Shown piece by piece: positions 1 to 8,474 of a stretch of 24,000 nt of DNA. The DNA comes from Ahrensia sp. (lineage in GTDB: Bacteria; Pseudomonadota; Alphaproteobacteria; Rhizobiales; Rhizobiaceae). How positions within the stretch are numbered: the stretch's first letter is position 1; each line of letters opens with the position of its first letter. The stretch lies in NCBI GenBank assembly GCA_002698425.1, contig NZXU01000115.1, forward strand, positions 38,371 to 62,370. The letters are read 5' to 3'. The notes under the pieces were generated by a model, which had not been told where the DNA came from, ran no database searches, and was given only the letters and a program-made list of their open reading frames with translations. A program made the translations under genes and the position numbers.

Positions 1-441
1 ATCCTCGACTATTTCTGGCACCTCGCGCTGCCGCTGACGGCGCTGATCCTATCGGCCTTCGCGACCTCGACGCTGCTGACGAAGAACTCGTTCCTGGACG
101 AGATCCGCAAGCAATATGTGGTGACGGCGCGGGCCAAGGGGCTGAACGAGCGGCAGGTGCTCTACGGCCATGTCTTCCGCAACGCCATGCTGATCATCAT
201 CGCCGGCTTCCCGGGGGCGTTCATCTCCTCCTTCTTCACCGGTTCGCTGCTGATCGAGACGATCTTCTCGCTGGACGGGCTCGGCCTGCTCGGCTTCCAG
301 TCGGTGATCAACCGCGACTATCCGGTGGTCTTCGCGACGCTCTACATCTTCTCGCTGATGGGGCTGCTTGTCGGGCTTCTCTCCGACCTGATGTACACCT
401 GGGTCGATCCGCGCATCGATTTCGAACGGAGGGACGTCTGA
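1..441 (+). CDS. yejB: Peptide ABC transporter permease YejB, C-terminal part (5' end outside window)
   Basis: The reading frame is open from base 1, so only the last 146 residues are seen. It is the inner-membrane permease of a YejABEF-type importer, the family that takes up microcin C in enterobacteria and antimicrobial or symbiotic peptides in rhizobia and Brucella. The visible part holds the cytoplasmic coupling loop (the EAA-like stretch around 'TARAKGL', which docks on the ATPase), then several hydrophobic segments, and it ends in the typical '[10 protein letters not shown]' tail of this permease family. Its TGA overlaps the ATG of the next permease gene by one base, which indicates translational coupling. 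The identification rests on this tail and on the neighbours yejE and yejF. The periplasmic binding protein gene yejA would be expected upstream, outside the window. Confidence 0.9.
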   Translation: MLDYFWHLALPLTALILSAFATSTLLTKNSFLDEIRKQYVVTARAKGLNERQVLYGHVFRNAMLIIIAGFPGAFISSFFTGSLLIETIFSLDGLGLLGFQSVINRDYPVVFATLYIFSLMGLLVGLLSDLMYTWVDPRIDFERRDV

Positions 442-1610
442 TGGACCAGGCCCTGCCCGCCGATACCGAGACGCTGCGCGAGGAGCGCCGCAAGCGGCCG
501 TTCCTGTCGCCGCTCAACCAACGGCGCTGGAAGAACTTCAAGGCCAATCGCCGCGGCTACTGGTCGATGTGGCTGTTCCTGATACTGTTCCTCCTGTCGC
601 TGTTCGCCGAGTTCATCGCCAACGACAAGCCGATCCTGGTCAAATACGAGGACCAGTATCTGACGCCGATCTTCAAGACCTATGGCGAAAAGGTGCTGTT
701 TCCGGACGATCCGCTGGCGCTTCCGCGCATCGATTTCACCGACCCGTATATCCAGGACGCCATCCATGACGCCGGCGGCTGGATGATCTGGCCGCCGATC
801 CACTATTCCTATCGCACGGTGAACAAGGAGGTGCCGACGGCGGCGCCGTCGAAACCCGCCTTCCTGTTCGACAGCCGCGAGGAATTGTGCGCGCGCTATC
901 CCGACGGCGTGGACGATCCGAACTGCACGATCGGCAATTTCAACTGGCTCGGCACCGACGACCAGGCGCGCGACGTGCTGGCGCGGATGATCTACGGCTT
1001 TCGCATCTCTGTGCTGTTCGGGCTAATCCTCACGGCGCTCTCCGCCGTCGTCGGCGTCGGATTCGGCGCGATCCAGGGCTTCTTCGGCGGCTGGGTCGAC
1101 CTGATCGGCCAGCGGCTGATCGAGATCTGGTCGTCCATGCCTGTGCTCTATCTGCTGCTGATCATCGCCGCGATCCTGCCGCCGGGCTTCTGGATCCTGC
1201 TCGGCATCATGCTGCTGTTCTCCTGGGTCGCCTTTGTCGGCATCGTGCGGGCGGAATTCCTGAGGGCGCGCAATTTCGAATATGTGAACGCCGCGCGGGC
1301 GCTCGGCGTTCCCAACCGGACGATCATGTTCCGCCACCTGCTGCCGAACGCGATGATCTCGACGCTGACCTTCCTGCCCTTCATCCTGAACGGCTCGATC
1401 ACGACGCTGACCTCGCTCGACTTCCTCGGTTTCGGCCTGCCGCCGGGCTCGGCATCGCTCGGCGAATTGATCCTGCAGGGCAAGAACAACCTCCAGGCGC
1501 CGTGGCTCGGCTTTTCCGGCTTCATCGTCATCTCGGTGATGCTGTCGCTGCTGATCTTCATCGGCGAAGCGACACGCGACGCCTTCGACCCGCGGAAGAC
1601 GTTCGGATGA
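441..1610 (+). CDS. yejE: Peptide ABC transporter permease YejE
   Basis: This is the second permease of the YejABEF importer, 389 residues. An N-terminal cytoplasmic stretch (1-45) contains the 'RRWKNFKANRRGYWS' type motif common to OppC/DppC/YejE proteins. It is followed by the first membrane helix (about 46-62), a long periplasmic loop (about 63-175) that is characteristic of YejE and longer than in OppC, and five C-terminal helices. The EAA loop is visible near residue 280 ('AARALGV...LLPN'). The start ATG overlaps the yejB stop and the TGA overlaps the yejF ATG, so the three genes are an operon. Family knowledge says YejB and YejE form the membrane heterodimer powered by YejF. The substrate in this organism is inferred to be peptides and cannot be read from the sequence. 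Confidence 0.93.
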   Translation: MDQALPADTETLREERRKRPFLSPLNQRRWKNFKANRRGYWSMWLFLILFLLSLFAEFIANDKPILVKYEDQYLTPIFKTYGEKVLFPDDPLALPRIDFTDPYIQDAIHDAGGWMIWPPIHYSYRTVNKEVPTAAPSKPAFLFDSREELCARYPDGVDDPNCTIGNFNWLGTDDQARDVLARMIYGFRISVLFGLILTALSAVVGVGFGAIQGFFGGWVDLIGQRLIEIWSSMPVLYLLLIIAAILPPGFWILLGIMLLFSWVAFVGIVRAEFLRARNFEYVNAARALGVPNRTIMFRHLLPNAMISTLTFLPFILNGSITTLTSLDFLGFGLPPGSASLGELILQGKNNLQAPWLGFSGFIVISVMLSLLIFIGEATRDAFDPRKTFG

Positions 1611-3253
1611 CGGATTCGCGGATGAGCAACGGCCCCCTCCTCTCGGTCAAGGACCTCTCCGTCGCCTTCACGCAGGGCGGCGAGCGGACGCTCGCCGTCG
1701 ACCGTATCTCCTTCGATATCGCCGACGGGGAGACCGTGGCGCTGGTCGGCGAATCCGGATCGGGCAAATCGGTCTCGGCGCTCTCGGTGTTGAAGCTCCT
1801 GCAATATCCGGCGGCGAGCCATCCAACCGGGGAAATCCATTTCGGCCGGCGCGACCTGCTGGCGGCGCCCGACGCGGAACTGCGCAAAGTGCGCGGCAAC
1901 GAGATCGCGATGATCTTCCAGGAGCCGATGACCTCGCTCAACCCGCTGCACACGATCGAGCGGCAGATCGGCGAGGTCCTGAAGCTGCACAGCGCCGGCA
2001 ATGCGATGCCCGACCCGTCGCGCATCGTCGCGCTGCTCGACCAGGTGGGCATCCGCGATGCGGCAAAGCGGCTGAAAGCCTATCCGCACCAGCTGTCGGG
2101 CGGCCAGCGGCAGCGCGTGATGATCGCCATGGCGCTGGCGAACCGGCCGAAGCTGCTGATCGCCGACGAGCCGACGACCGCGCTCGATGTGACCGTGCAG
2201 GCGCAGATCCTCAAGCTGCTCGACGATCTGAAGCGGGAAGAACGTATGTCGATGCTGTTCATCACGCATGATCTCGGCATCGTGCGACGGATCGCCGACC
2301 GGGTCTGCGTGATGACGAAGGGCAAGATCGTCGAGTCCGGGCCGACGGAGCAGATCTTCGCCGATCCGCAACACGACTATACCAAGCATCTGCTGGCCGC
2401 CGAACCGAAGGGACGGCCGATCCCGCTCAACGACAATGCCGCCACCGTGATGCGGGGCGAGAACGTCAAGGTGTGGTTCCCGATCAAGAAAGGGCTGATG
2501 CGCAAGACCGTCGACAACGTGAAGGCCGTCGACGGCATCGACGTGACGGTGCGCGCCGGCCAGACGCTCGGCGTCGTCGGCGAATCTGGCTCGGGCAAGA
2601 CCACGCTCGGCCTGGCGCTGACGCGGCTGATCTCGTCGGAGGGGCGGATCAATTTCGGCGGCAGGGACATCAATGCCTTTTCCTTCAAGGACATGATGCC
2701 GCTGCGCCGCGAGATCCAGATCGTCTTCCAGGATCCGTTCGGGAGCCTCAGCCCGCGCATGTCGGTGGCCGAGATCGTCGGCGAGGGGCTGGCCGTGCAC
2801 GAACCGGGTCTCACGCGCGACGAACGCGATGCGCGGGTCGTCGCGGCGCTTGGCGAGGTCGGGCTCGATCCGGAAACGCGGTTCCGCTATCCGCACGAAT
2901 TCTCCGGGGGGCAGCGACAGCGCATCGCCATCGCCCGGGCCATGGTGCTGAAGCCGAAATTCGTCATGCTGGACGAACCGACCTCGGCGCTCGACATGAG
3001 CGTGCAGGCGCAGGTGGTCGACCTGTTGCGCGACCTCCAGCGCAAGCACGATCTCGCCTATCTGTTCATCAGCCACGACCTGAAGGTGGTGCGCGCGCTG
3101 GCCAATGAGGTCATGGTGATGCGCAACGGGGTCGTGGTGGAACAGGGCCGGTCCGAGGATATTTTCGACAATCCGCAGACCGACTACACCAAGGCGCTGA
3201 TGGCGGCGGCTTTCAACATCGAGGTCGCGCCGGCCGGCATTGTCAACGAGTAG
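1607..3253 (+). CDS. yejF: Peptide ABC transporter ATP-binding protein YejF (double ATPase)
   Basis: This 548-residue protein carries two complete ABC ATPase modules in one chain, as expected for YejF, and energises the YejBE permease at the cytoplasmic face. Module 1 has Walker A GESGSGKS (48-55), signature LSGGQ (163-167) and Walker B with the catalytic glutamate (LLIADEP, 183-189). Module 2 has GESGSGKT (325-332), FSGGQ (432-436) and VMLDEP (453-458). Both modules show the oligopeptide-type H-loop ('THDL', 'SHDL'). The ATG at 1607 overlaps the yejE TGA and is preferred; a second ATG at 1622 (MSNGPLL) is possible. The same frame stays open upstream to 887, but that part lies inside yejE and is a shadow. 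Nothing suggests loss of function. Confidence 0.95.
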   Translation: MTDSRMSNGPLLSVKDLSVAFTQGGERTLAVDRISFDIADGETVALVGESGSGKSVSALSVLKLLQYPAASHPTGEIHFGRRDLLAAPDAELRKVRGNEIAMIFQEPMTSLNPLHTIERQIGEVLKLHSAGNAMPDPSRIVALLDQVGIRDAAKRLKAYPHQLSGGQRQRVMIAMALANRPKLLIADEPTTALDVTVQAQILKLLDDLKREERMSMLFITHDLGIVRRIADRVCVMTKGKIVESGPTEQIFADPQHDYTKHLLAAEPKGRPIPLNDNAATVMRGENVKVWFPIKKGLMRKTVDNVKAVDGIDVTVRAGQTLGVVGESGSGKTTLGLALTRLISSEGRINFGGRDINAFSFKDMMPLRREIQIVFQDPFGSLSPRMSVAEIVGEGLAVHEPGLTRDERDARVVAALGEVGLDPETRFRYPHEFSGGQRQRIAIARAMVLKPKFVMLDEPTSALDMSVQAQVVDLLRDLQRKHDLAYLFISHDLKVVRALANEVMVMRNGVVVEQGRSEDIFDNPQTDYTKALMAAAFNIEVAPAGIVNE

Positions 3254-3273
3254 ATACGTTAACGGGTAAGCGC

Positions 3274-4233
3274 ATGGCATCCAAGGGCAACATCCTCCTC
3301 TCCGTCACAGGGTTCGATCCGGGCATCTGGAAGGACGCGCTGGAAAAGGCGGCGCCCGACCGGAAAGTCGTCCTCAAGCCGGCGGGGCCCAACGATCCGG
3401 CGATCGACTACGCCGTCGTCTGGAAGCAGCCCCCGGGCGTGCTGGACGGCCTGCCTAAGCTGAAGGCGATCTTTTCCATCGGCGCGGGCGTCGACCATCT
3501 TTTCGCCGCGGGCAACACGCTGCCCGACGTGCCGATCGTGCGCGTCGTCGCCGACGATCTGACCGACCGGATGAGCGAGTATTCCGTTTGGCAGGTGCTC
3601 GACCATCATCGCAAAGGGCCACTTTACCGCGACCAGCAGGCGCGACGCGTGTGGCACGAAGACCTGATGCAGCCGGCGGCCAATGAGGTGACGGTCGGCA
3701 TTCTGGGTTATGGCAATCTCGGTCGGGACACCGCGAAAAAGCTGCTGATGCTCGGCTTCAATGTGATCGGCTGGAGCCGCACCCAAAAACAGGACGAGGC
3801 GGTCGAGACGTTCGCCGGCGAGGACGGGCTGACGGCTTTTCTCGCGCAGTCGGACATCGTCGTCTGCCTGCTGCCGCTGACGCCCGCAACCCATGGCATC
3901 CTGTCGGCGCCTTTCTTCGCCAGGATGAAGCCGCGCGGACCGCTTGGCGCGCCTATCCTGATCAATGCCGGGCGGGGCGGCTTGCAGGTCGAGGCCGATA
4001 TCCTCGCGGCGCTGGAGGAAAAACGTCTCGGCGCGGTGTCGCTGGACGTGTTCCAGACCGAACCGCTGCCCGCCGACAGCCCGCTCTGGACCCATCCGCG
4101 CGTGACGATCACGCCGCATGCGGCGGCGACCTCGATGCCCCATGCGCTGGTGCCGCCGATGGTGGAACAGATGGACGCGCATGATCGCGGCGAGCCATTG
4201 AGGAACCTCGTCGACCGCGAGGCCGGGTATTAA
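3274..4233 (+). CDS. ghrA: Glyoxylate/hydroxypyruvate reductase (D-2-hydroxyacid dehydrogenase family)
   Basis: This 319-residue protein is a D-isomer-specific 2-hydroxyacid dehydrogenase of the GhrA type, predicted to reduce glyoxylate to glycolate and hydroxypyruvate to glycerate in the cytoplasm. The nucleotide-binding motif GYGNLG is at 145-150, followed by an arginine (R169 in 'GWSRT') that usually goes with NADP(H). The catalytic residues are in place: R234 in NAGRGG, E263 in QTEPLP and H282 in TPHAAA. The gene starts 20 bases after yejF with only a weak ribosome site (GGGTAAG), so it may be co-transcribed with yejBEF, although no functional link is evident. Its TAA overlaps the stop codon of the convergent NlpC/P60 gene. 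The exact substrate is inferred from the subfamily, and the gene symbol is by resemblance. Confidence 0.85.
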   Translation: MASKGNILLSVTGFDPGIWKDALEKAAPDRKVVLKPAGPNDPAIDYAVVWKQPPGVLDGLPKLKAIFSIGAGVDHLFAAGNTLPDVPIVRVVADDLTDRMSEYSVWQVLDHHRKGPLYRDQQARRVWHEDLMQPAANEVTVGILGYGNLGRDTAKKLLMLGFNVIGWSRTQKQDEAVETFAGEDGLTAFLAQSDIVVCLLPLTPATHGILSAPFFARMKPRGPLGAPILINAGRGGLQVEADILAALEEKRLGAVSLDVFQTEPLPADSPLWTHPRVTITPHAAATSMPHALVPPMVEQMDAHDRGEPLRNLVDREAGY

Positions 4234-5090
4234 GGTCGCCTGACCGAGGTCGGCAGGCCGTAATGTGGCTCGATACGGGCAATGGCGGCCGACAGGGATT
4301 CCAGCGCCACCGTCATGGTCGAGCCGTTGGCGTGCAAGAGGTTTTCCGCATCCGTCATGATGCCGACATGCCCCTTCCAGAAAACGAGATCGCCGCGCTG
4401 CAGACCTAAAAAGTCGCCGCCGGTTTCGAGGGGCTCGCCGATGCTCGCTTCCTGCATGTCGGTATCGCGTAGAACCGACCGGCCGGCCATGGCCATGGCA
4501 AGCTGGACAAGGCCGGAGCAGTCGATGCCGAAGCCCGAGGCGCCGGCCCAGAGATAGGGCGTGTTGAGGAAGCGCTCGGCGACGTCGACATAATCCGGGG
4601 CGGTCTCACTGAGCGGAGCGACATGGACGGCGGGAATCGCCGCGCCATCCGGCAACACAGCGTAGCGCGTGTCGCGGCGTATTTCCTCACCGATGATGGT
4701 GACGAGCGAGCCCATCGAGAGCGAGGCCAGCGGCGGCTTCTTCAATTCCGGTTCGGGAAAGACGTAGCTGCGCAAGGCGGTGACCCGGTGGGTCGGCGCG
4801 GGATCGAGTTCGAAGGAAAGCGAACTGCCGGGCATGTAGCCGACATAGGAATCGCGTTCGCCCTGCACCCAGGCCCAGCCCTTCGCCACATCGAAGACGC
4901 GCACCGCCTCGCCAAGGAGGAACTGGGTGTCGATGCCGGCATCCCTCGACGGGGCCGCATGCAGGTCCGCCACGGGCACGGCAACGATGGCGGGACGCGC
5001 ATCGACGAAGCGCGCGGCCTCGACCTTTCCTTCAAGCGTCTTGTCGGCAAGATCGGGCCGGAAGGCGTGCAGGCGTCGGTCGAGGGTCAC
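4230..5090 (-). CDS. NlpC/P60 family cysteine peptidase with N-terminal SH3b domains
   Basis: This is a probable cell-wall endopeptidase of family C40 that cuts peptidoglycan stem peptides, usually the D-Glu to meso-diaminopimelate bond. From the GTG at 5090 it has 286 residues. Residues about 38-95 and 105-160 look like two bacterial SH3 domains for wall binding. The C-terminal NlpC/P60 domain has the catalytic Cys191 (GIDCSG), His241 (GHVG) and a third polar residue, likely His253 (LLHANG). The frame continues upstream to 5399 inside the MarR gene. I chose the GTG because it overlaps the MarR stop as GTGA (5087-5090), a normal coupling arrangement, and the homology starts right after it. 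No signal peptide is obvious, so the route of export is unclear. The stop codon overlaps that of the ghrA-like gene. Confidence 0.85.
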   Translation of the reverse strand: MTLDRRLHAFRPDLADKTLEGKVEAARFVDARPAIVAVPVADLHAAPSRDAGIDTQFLLGEAVRVFDVAKGWAWVQGERDSYVGYMPGSSLSFELDPAPTHRVTALRSYVFPEPELKKPPLASLSMGSLVTIIGEEIRRDTRYAVLPDGAAIPAVHVAPLSETAPDYVDVAERFLNTPYLWAGASGFGIDCSGLVQLAMAMAGRSVLRDTDMQEASIGEPLETGGDFLGLQRGDLVFWKGHVGIMTDAENLLHANGSTMTVALESLSAAIARIEPHYGLPTSVRRP

Positions 5091-5437
5091 AGGGGCAGAT
5101 CCCTTGCCTTGGTGATGATCAGATCGGCGAGACGTTCGAGATATTGCGATCCCTCGACCGTGCGCGAGATGACGACGTTGCGCTTGTCGCGCGGATCGCG
5201 GTGGCGGGTGACCAGCTTGCGCGCGCCCATGGCGTCGAGCGCACGGGTGATGACCGGCTTGGTGACGTTCAGCTTGGCGGCCAGTCCGCGCACGGTGTGC
5301 GGCGGCGGCTCCAGATAGATCGTCAGCAGGATCGCCATCTGGCGCTGGGTCAGGTCGACCGCATCGTCGCGCACTTCCGACAAGGCCACCTGGTGCCACA
5401 ATGTCAGCGCCTGGCTCGCCCGCAAGCGAATGGACAT
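5087..5437 (-). CDS. MarR family transcriptional regulator
   Basis: This small winged-helix regulator has 116 residues from the ATG at 5437. That start is preferred to an in-frame ATG at 5497 because a purine-rich ribosome site (AGCAGGAA) lies directly before it and family similarity starts at MSIRLRAS. The helix-turn-helix covers about residues 48-75 ('TVRGLAAKLNVTKPVITRAL'), followed by the wing with the DPRDKR motif typical of MarR proteins. It is short for the family (usually 140-160 residues); the dimerisation helices at both ends are compact. It lies between the leucyl aminopeptidase gene (72-base gap) and the NlpC/P60 gene (4-base overlap), so it is likely expressed with both. Ligand and targets cannot be inferred; autoregulation of the operon would be the default guess. 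Confidence 0.8.
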   Translation of the reverse strand: MSIRLRASQALTLWHQVALSEVRDDAVDLTQRQMAILLTIYLEPPPHTVRGLAAKLNVTKPVITRALDAMGARKLVTRHRDPRDKRNVVISRTVEGSQYLERLADLIITKARDLPL

Positions 5438-5509
5438 TTCCTGCTCATATTTCGTTTCGGGTCCGGCACAATACGCGCGAAACCGGCGAAAACGCAAGAT
5501 GAGTGGCGG

Positions 5510-6895
5510 TCAGGCGGTGCCGTAGCGGCGCTCCAGCGCGACGAGCAGCGCGCGGATGCCCTGCGCCTCGCCGCCGACGGGGGCATGCGGCTTGGCGGCC
5601 GGGCTCCAGGCGAAGATGTCGAGATGGGCCCAGGCCCTGGCCTCGGATACGAAACGCTGCAGGAACAGCGCCGCCGTAACCGAGCCGGCCATGCCGTCCG
5701 AGGTGATGTTGCAGAGATCGGCGACGGACGAGGACAGGCCCTTGCCGTAAGGCGCCCAGAGCGGCATGCGCCAGAGCGGATCATGCTCGGACGACGCGGC
5801 GTCGCCGAGCTCGGCGGCGAATTCCTCATCCGTCGTGTAGAAGGGCGGCAGATCGGGCCCAAGCGCGACGCGGGCCGCGCCCGTCAGCGTCGCCATGTCG
5901 ATGATCAGGTCGGGTTTCTCCTCGTCGGCAAGCGTGAGCGCATCGGCAAGGATCAGCCGGCCCTCGGCATCGGTGTTGCCGATCTCGACCGTCAGGCCCT
6001 TGCGGCTCGGGAAGACATCACCGGGGCGGAAGGCGTTGCCGGCAATGGAATTCTCGACCGCCGGGATCAGGACACGCAAGCGCACATTCAGCTTCATGTC
6101 GACGATCAGGCCGGCAAGCGCCAGCACATTGGCCGCGCCGCCCATGTCCTTCTTCATGTTGCGCATGCCCGACGGCGGCTTGATGTCGAGGCCGCCGGTG
6201 TCGAAAGCGACGCCCTTGCCGACCAGCGTGAGACGCGGCGCGCCGCGCTTGCCCCAGCGCATGTCGATCAGCCGCGGGGCTTGGTCCGAGGCGCGCCCGA
6301 CCGCGTGGATCAGCGGAAAATTCTGCTTCAGGAGGTCAGGTCCCTTGGTGACCTTGACCGTCATCTTGCGTGGCGCGGCAACCGCCTTCGCCGCCGCCTC
6401 GATGCCGTCGGGACCGAGATCGTTAGCCGGCGTGTTGACCAGATCGCGGGCGAGCCACACCGCTTCAGCAAAGGCGGCGATTTCCTTGCGGTCGAGTGAC
6501 GCATCGAGGACAAGGCGCGGCGTCTCGCCGGTCGGTTTGCGATAACGCGTAAAGCGATAGGCGCCGAGCAGGAAACCGAGGCTGGCCAGCCGCAGATCGG
6601 CGTCCGCGGCTTCGAAATACCAGTCGCCGGCCGGCAGCTTGCGCGCCAGCGCGCCGGCGACCAGCGGGTCGCCGCCGTCACCGGTTCCCAGCACGGCGCC
6701 GGCGATGCCGCCCTTGCCGTCGGGGACCAAGAGGACGTCGCCCGCGCCTGCCTTGAACCCGGTCTGCGCCGCCCAGCCGGCAGCCGCGCCGTCGGCGACG
6801 ACCTCGGATTTCACGCTGTCGGCGGCGACGATCCAGACCGGGCGGGCCTTGGCCGGACGGCGCCCGGCGGGCGCCAATACGTCATCGAGCTTCAT
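5510..6895 (-). CDS. pepA: Leucyl aminopeptidase, family M17
   Basis: This cytoplasmic dinuclear-metal exopeptidase of 461 residues removes N-terminal amino acids from peptides. The M17 signature NTDAEGRL is intact. By alignment to the known family pattern the metal ligands are K227, D232, D250, D309 and E311, and the catalytic K239 and R313 are also present. The N-terminal macro-like domain (about 1-150) is the shorter type common in alphaproteobacterial homologues. The ATG at 6895 follows a purine-rich stretch and is preferred over an upstream in-frame start at 6937. The gene is transcribed away from the TadD-like gene and heads the pepA-marR-nlpC group. A peptidase, a wall peptidase and a peptide importer lie close together here, but a joint role is only speculation. 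The symbol denotes family membership. Confidence 0.92.
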   Translation of the reverse strand: MKLDDVLAPAGRRPAKARPVWIVAADSVKSEVVADGAAAGWAAQTGFKAGAGDVLLVPDGKGGIAGAVLGTGDGGDPLVAGALARKLPAGDWYFEAADADLRLASLGFLLGAYRFTRYRKPTGETPRLVLDASLDRKEIAAFAEAVWLARDLVNTPANDLGPDGIEAAAKAVAAPRKMTVKVTKGPDLLKQNFPLIHAVGRASDQAPRLIDMRWGKRGAPRLTLVGKGVAFDTGGLDIKPPSGMRNMKKDMGGAANVLALAGLIVDMKLNVRLRVLIPAVENSIAGNAFRPGDVFPSRKGLTVEIGNTDAEGRLILADALTLADEEKPDLIIDMATLTGAARVALGPDLPPFYTTDEEFAAELGDAASSEHDPLWRMPLWAPYGKGLSSSVADLCNITSDGMAGSVTAALFLQRFVSEARAWAHLDIFAWSPAAKPHAPVGGEAQGIRALLVALERRYGTA

Positions 6896-6936
6896 GTCTT
6901 TTCCAGTCCTCTTTCGCGGCTGTCCGGGCGGCGGCA

Positions 6937-6957
6937 TTAACCAACCGTTAGGGTTAA
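6937..6957 (+). promoter_or_regulatory. Candidate CtrA-type box between pepA and the tadD-like gene
   Basis: The sequence shows TTAACC, five bases, then TTAGGG, then TTAAC. This is TTAA-N7-TTAG against the known CtrA consensus TTAA-N7-TTAA, one mismatch, with a further TTAA three bases on. It stands 82 bases before the ATG of the TPR lipoprotein gene in an otherwise AT-richer gap and could serve either divergent gene. Binding is inferred from the motif only. Confidence 0.4.
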
Positions 6958-7039
6958 CAGAATATTGCTTTGACCAAGAGATTCATCGCCATTTTCGCGG
7001 TTCCATCCACCGAAACGATGACCGCGCGGGGAGCATAGC

Positions 7040-7885
7040 ATGGTGCGGACTGCGACAGCGACCTCAGCGTCTTCATCGAATTATCGGGGCAAGGGACGCA
7101 TGGCCCTGCGGGTTCTCGCACTCGTCCTGGCCGCGTCGACCGTCGCCTCCTGCGCCAACCAGCGCTCGGTGATCACCGGCTCGATCAACAAGCCGACCAA
7201 CAAGCCGGTCGAACAGATGACGGCGACCGAGCTGGAACAGGCGCTCGGCTCCTACACGAAAATGTATGAGCGCGATCCCAAGAACAAGTCGGTCGCCATG
7301 GCGTTTGCCTCGATGCTGCGGATGAACGACCGCAACGAACAGGCGCTGGCGGTGATGCGCAAGGCGGCCATCGATCATCCGAAGGATAGGGACGTGCTCG
7401 CCGCCTATGGCAAGGCTCTCGCCGGCGCAGGGCAGTTCACACAGGCGCTCGATGCGATCCAGCGCGCACAGGATCCGACCCAGCCCGATTGGCGCCTGAT
7501 CTCGGCCGAAGGCGCGATCATGGACCAGACCAACCGCTCCGACGAGGCGCGTCAGCTCTACAAGAAGGCCCTGACCTTCCGCCCGAACGAACCGTCGGTC
7601 CTGTCCAATCTCGGCATGAGCTACCTCCTGGAAGGCAATCTGCAGGAAGCGGAGCAATATCTGCGCCAGGCCTCGACCCAGCCGGGCGCCGACAGCCGCG
7701 TCCGCCAGAACCTCGCGCTGGTCGTCGGCCTGCAGGGCCGGTTCGAGGAGGCCGAGCAGATCGCCCGGCGCGAACTCTCGCCGCAGCAGGCCGAGGCCAA
7801 TGTCGCCTATCTGCGCCAGATGCTGACCCAGCAGAACGCCTGGAACCTGATCAAGCAGGAAGACAAGATGAAGGCGGCGCAATAG
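7040..7885 (+). CDS. tadD: TadD-like TPR lipoprotein (pilus assembly)
   Basis: This 281-residue tetratricopeptide-repeat protein has a lipoprotein signal: the hydrophobic stretch LRVLALVLAASTVAS leads to Cys38 in a V-A-S-C lipobox. About five TPR units follow (residues 60-255, with recurring 'A...Y.KAL...P.....L..LG..Y...G...EA' spacing). Proteins of this kind at tad loci (TadD) are outer-membrane-associated pilotins needed for Flp pilus assembly and secretin stability. The ATG at 7040 follows a GGGGA site. An internal ATG at 7100 would give a more compact signal peptide and is a real alternative. The gene is on the opposite strand to the main tad cluster and separated from tadC by the MAPEG gene. 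The assignment rests on domain content plus context, since TPR proteins are generic. Confidence 0.75.
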   Translation: MVRTATATSASSSNYRGKGRMALRVLALVLAASTVASCANQRSVITGSINKPTNKPVEQMTATELEQALGSYTKMYERDPKNKSVAMAFASMLRMNDRNEQALAVMRKAAIDHPKDRDVLAAYGKALAGAGQFTQALDAIQRAQDPTQPDWRLISAEGAIMDQTNRSDEARQLYKKALTFRPNEPSVLSNLGMSYLLEGNLQEAEQYLRQASTQPGADSRVRQNLALVVGLQGRFEEAEQIARRELSPQQAEANVAYLRQMLTQQNAWNLIKQEDKMKAAQ

Positions 7886-7964
7886 CCCCCCGCCTTTCCG
7901 CTCCGTCAATAAAATGTGCTAGCTTCCCGACGTGACCGCCGGGCCGTTTCGCCCACCGGTCCAC

Positions 7965-7979
7965 GGAGGGGAACATTTG
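7965..7979 (+). promoter_or_regulatory. Ribosome binding site deciding a TTG start
   Basis: GGAGGG at 7965-7970 stands six bases before TTG at 7977. The only other upstream in-frame start, GTG at 7932, has no such site. This favours the TTG as the start of the MAPEG gene. Confidence 0.6.
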
Positions 7980-8441
7980 GCTGCATTCAATCTCGATAAT
8001 CCGGTCTTCGTCACCTACGCCATCGCTTCGGCCATCATGGTCCTCAAGGTAATGGGGCAAGGATGGATGACGGTCTACCGGATGATGAAAAGCGATTCCG
8101 GACTGGCGAGCCCGGAAGATCTCCAATCGGGCCCTCTCAACAAGAGCCCCAGACCCGACCAGCTGGCCATCAACGACTATGTGGACCGGTCGCGGCGCAT
8201 GCACCGCAACGACCTAGAGAACATTCCCGCATTCTGGGCCGCCGGGCTGGTCTTCACGGCGGTCGGGCCGCCTTTGCTGCTGGCGCAAATCCTGATGTAC
8301 GGGTTTGTCGCGGCGCGCCTTGGCCATGCGATCGCCTATGCGACGAAACAGAGCCACGAAGTGCGGGCGAGTTTCTACACGATCGGCTCGGTCGCCGTCA
8401 TCGTCATGGCGATCTACGCCCTGATTGTCTTGCTGATTTAG
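7977..8441 (+). CDS. MAPEG family membrane protein, mPGES-1/MGST1-like
   Basis: This small four-helix membrane protein (154 residues from the TTG) belongs to the MAPEG superfamily of glutathione-dependent enzymes. The family core is clear: 'RMHRNDLENIP' (74-84) matches the glutathione-binding R-x-x-N-x-x-E region of human mPGES-1, 'SPED' (45-48) matches the mPGES-1 cytoplasmic loop with Asp49, and 'RLGHAIAY' (114-121) and Arg130 match helix residues that hold glutathione. The serine that follows this arginine in mPGES-1 (Ser127) is alanine here by eye alignment. Hydrophobic helices lie at about 8-26, 82-98, 100-122 and 132-153. The likely role is glutathione conjugation or peroxide reduction of lipophilic compounds in the inner membrane; prostaglandin synthesis is not implied. 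It converges on tadC and has no known pilus role. Confidence 0.85.
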   Translation: MAAFNLDNPVFVTYAIASAIMVLKVMGQGWMTVYRMMKSDSGLASPEDLQSGPLNKSPRPDQLAINDYVDRSRRMHRNDLENIPAFWAAGLVFTAVGPPLLLAQILMYGFVAARLGHAIAYATKQSHEVRASFYTIGSVAVIVMAIYALIVLLI

Positions 8442-8451
8442 ACGGCCGCGG

Positions 8452-8467
8452 CGCGCTGACCAGCGCG
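8452..8467. terminator. Possible weak bidirectional hairpin between convergent genes
   Basis: CGCGCT, loop GACC, AGCGCG forms a six-base-pair stem in the 33-base gap between the MAPEG stop and the tadC stop. No T-run follows on either strand, so a terminator role is only suggested by its position. Confidence 0.25.
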
Positions 8468-8474
8468 ACGCGCG

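Noticed and set aside
887..1606. Upstream extension of the yejF frame
   Set aside because: It overlaps yejE in another frame; the ABC domain starts only after the ATG at 1607, which overlaps the yejE stop.
1148..3280. 710-residue open frame on the minus strand opposite yejE and yejF
   Set aside because: It lies fully antisense to well-supported ABC transporter genes and is rich in His, Arg, Asp and Gln, as expected for a shadow frame in GC-rich DNA. No domain is recognisable.
5091..5399. Upstream extension of the NlpC/P60 frame
   Set aside because: It lies inside the MarR gene in a different frame; the GTG at 5090 gives a coupled start and full domains.
7073..7909. 278-residue minus-strand frame opposite the tadD-like gene
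   Set aside because: The plus strand has a lipobox and TPR pattern; the minus frame has none and starts from the MAPEG leader region.
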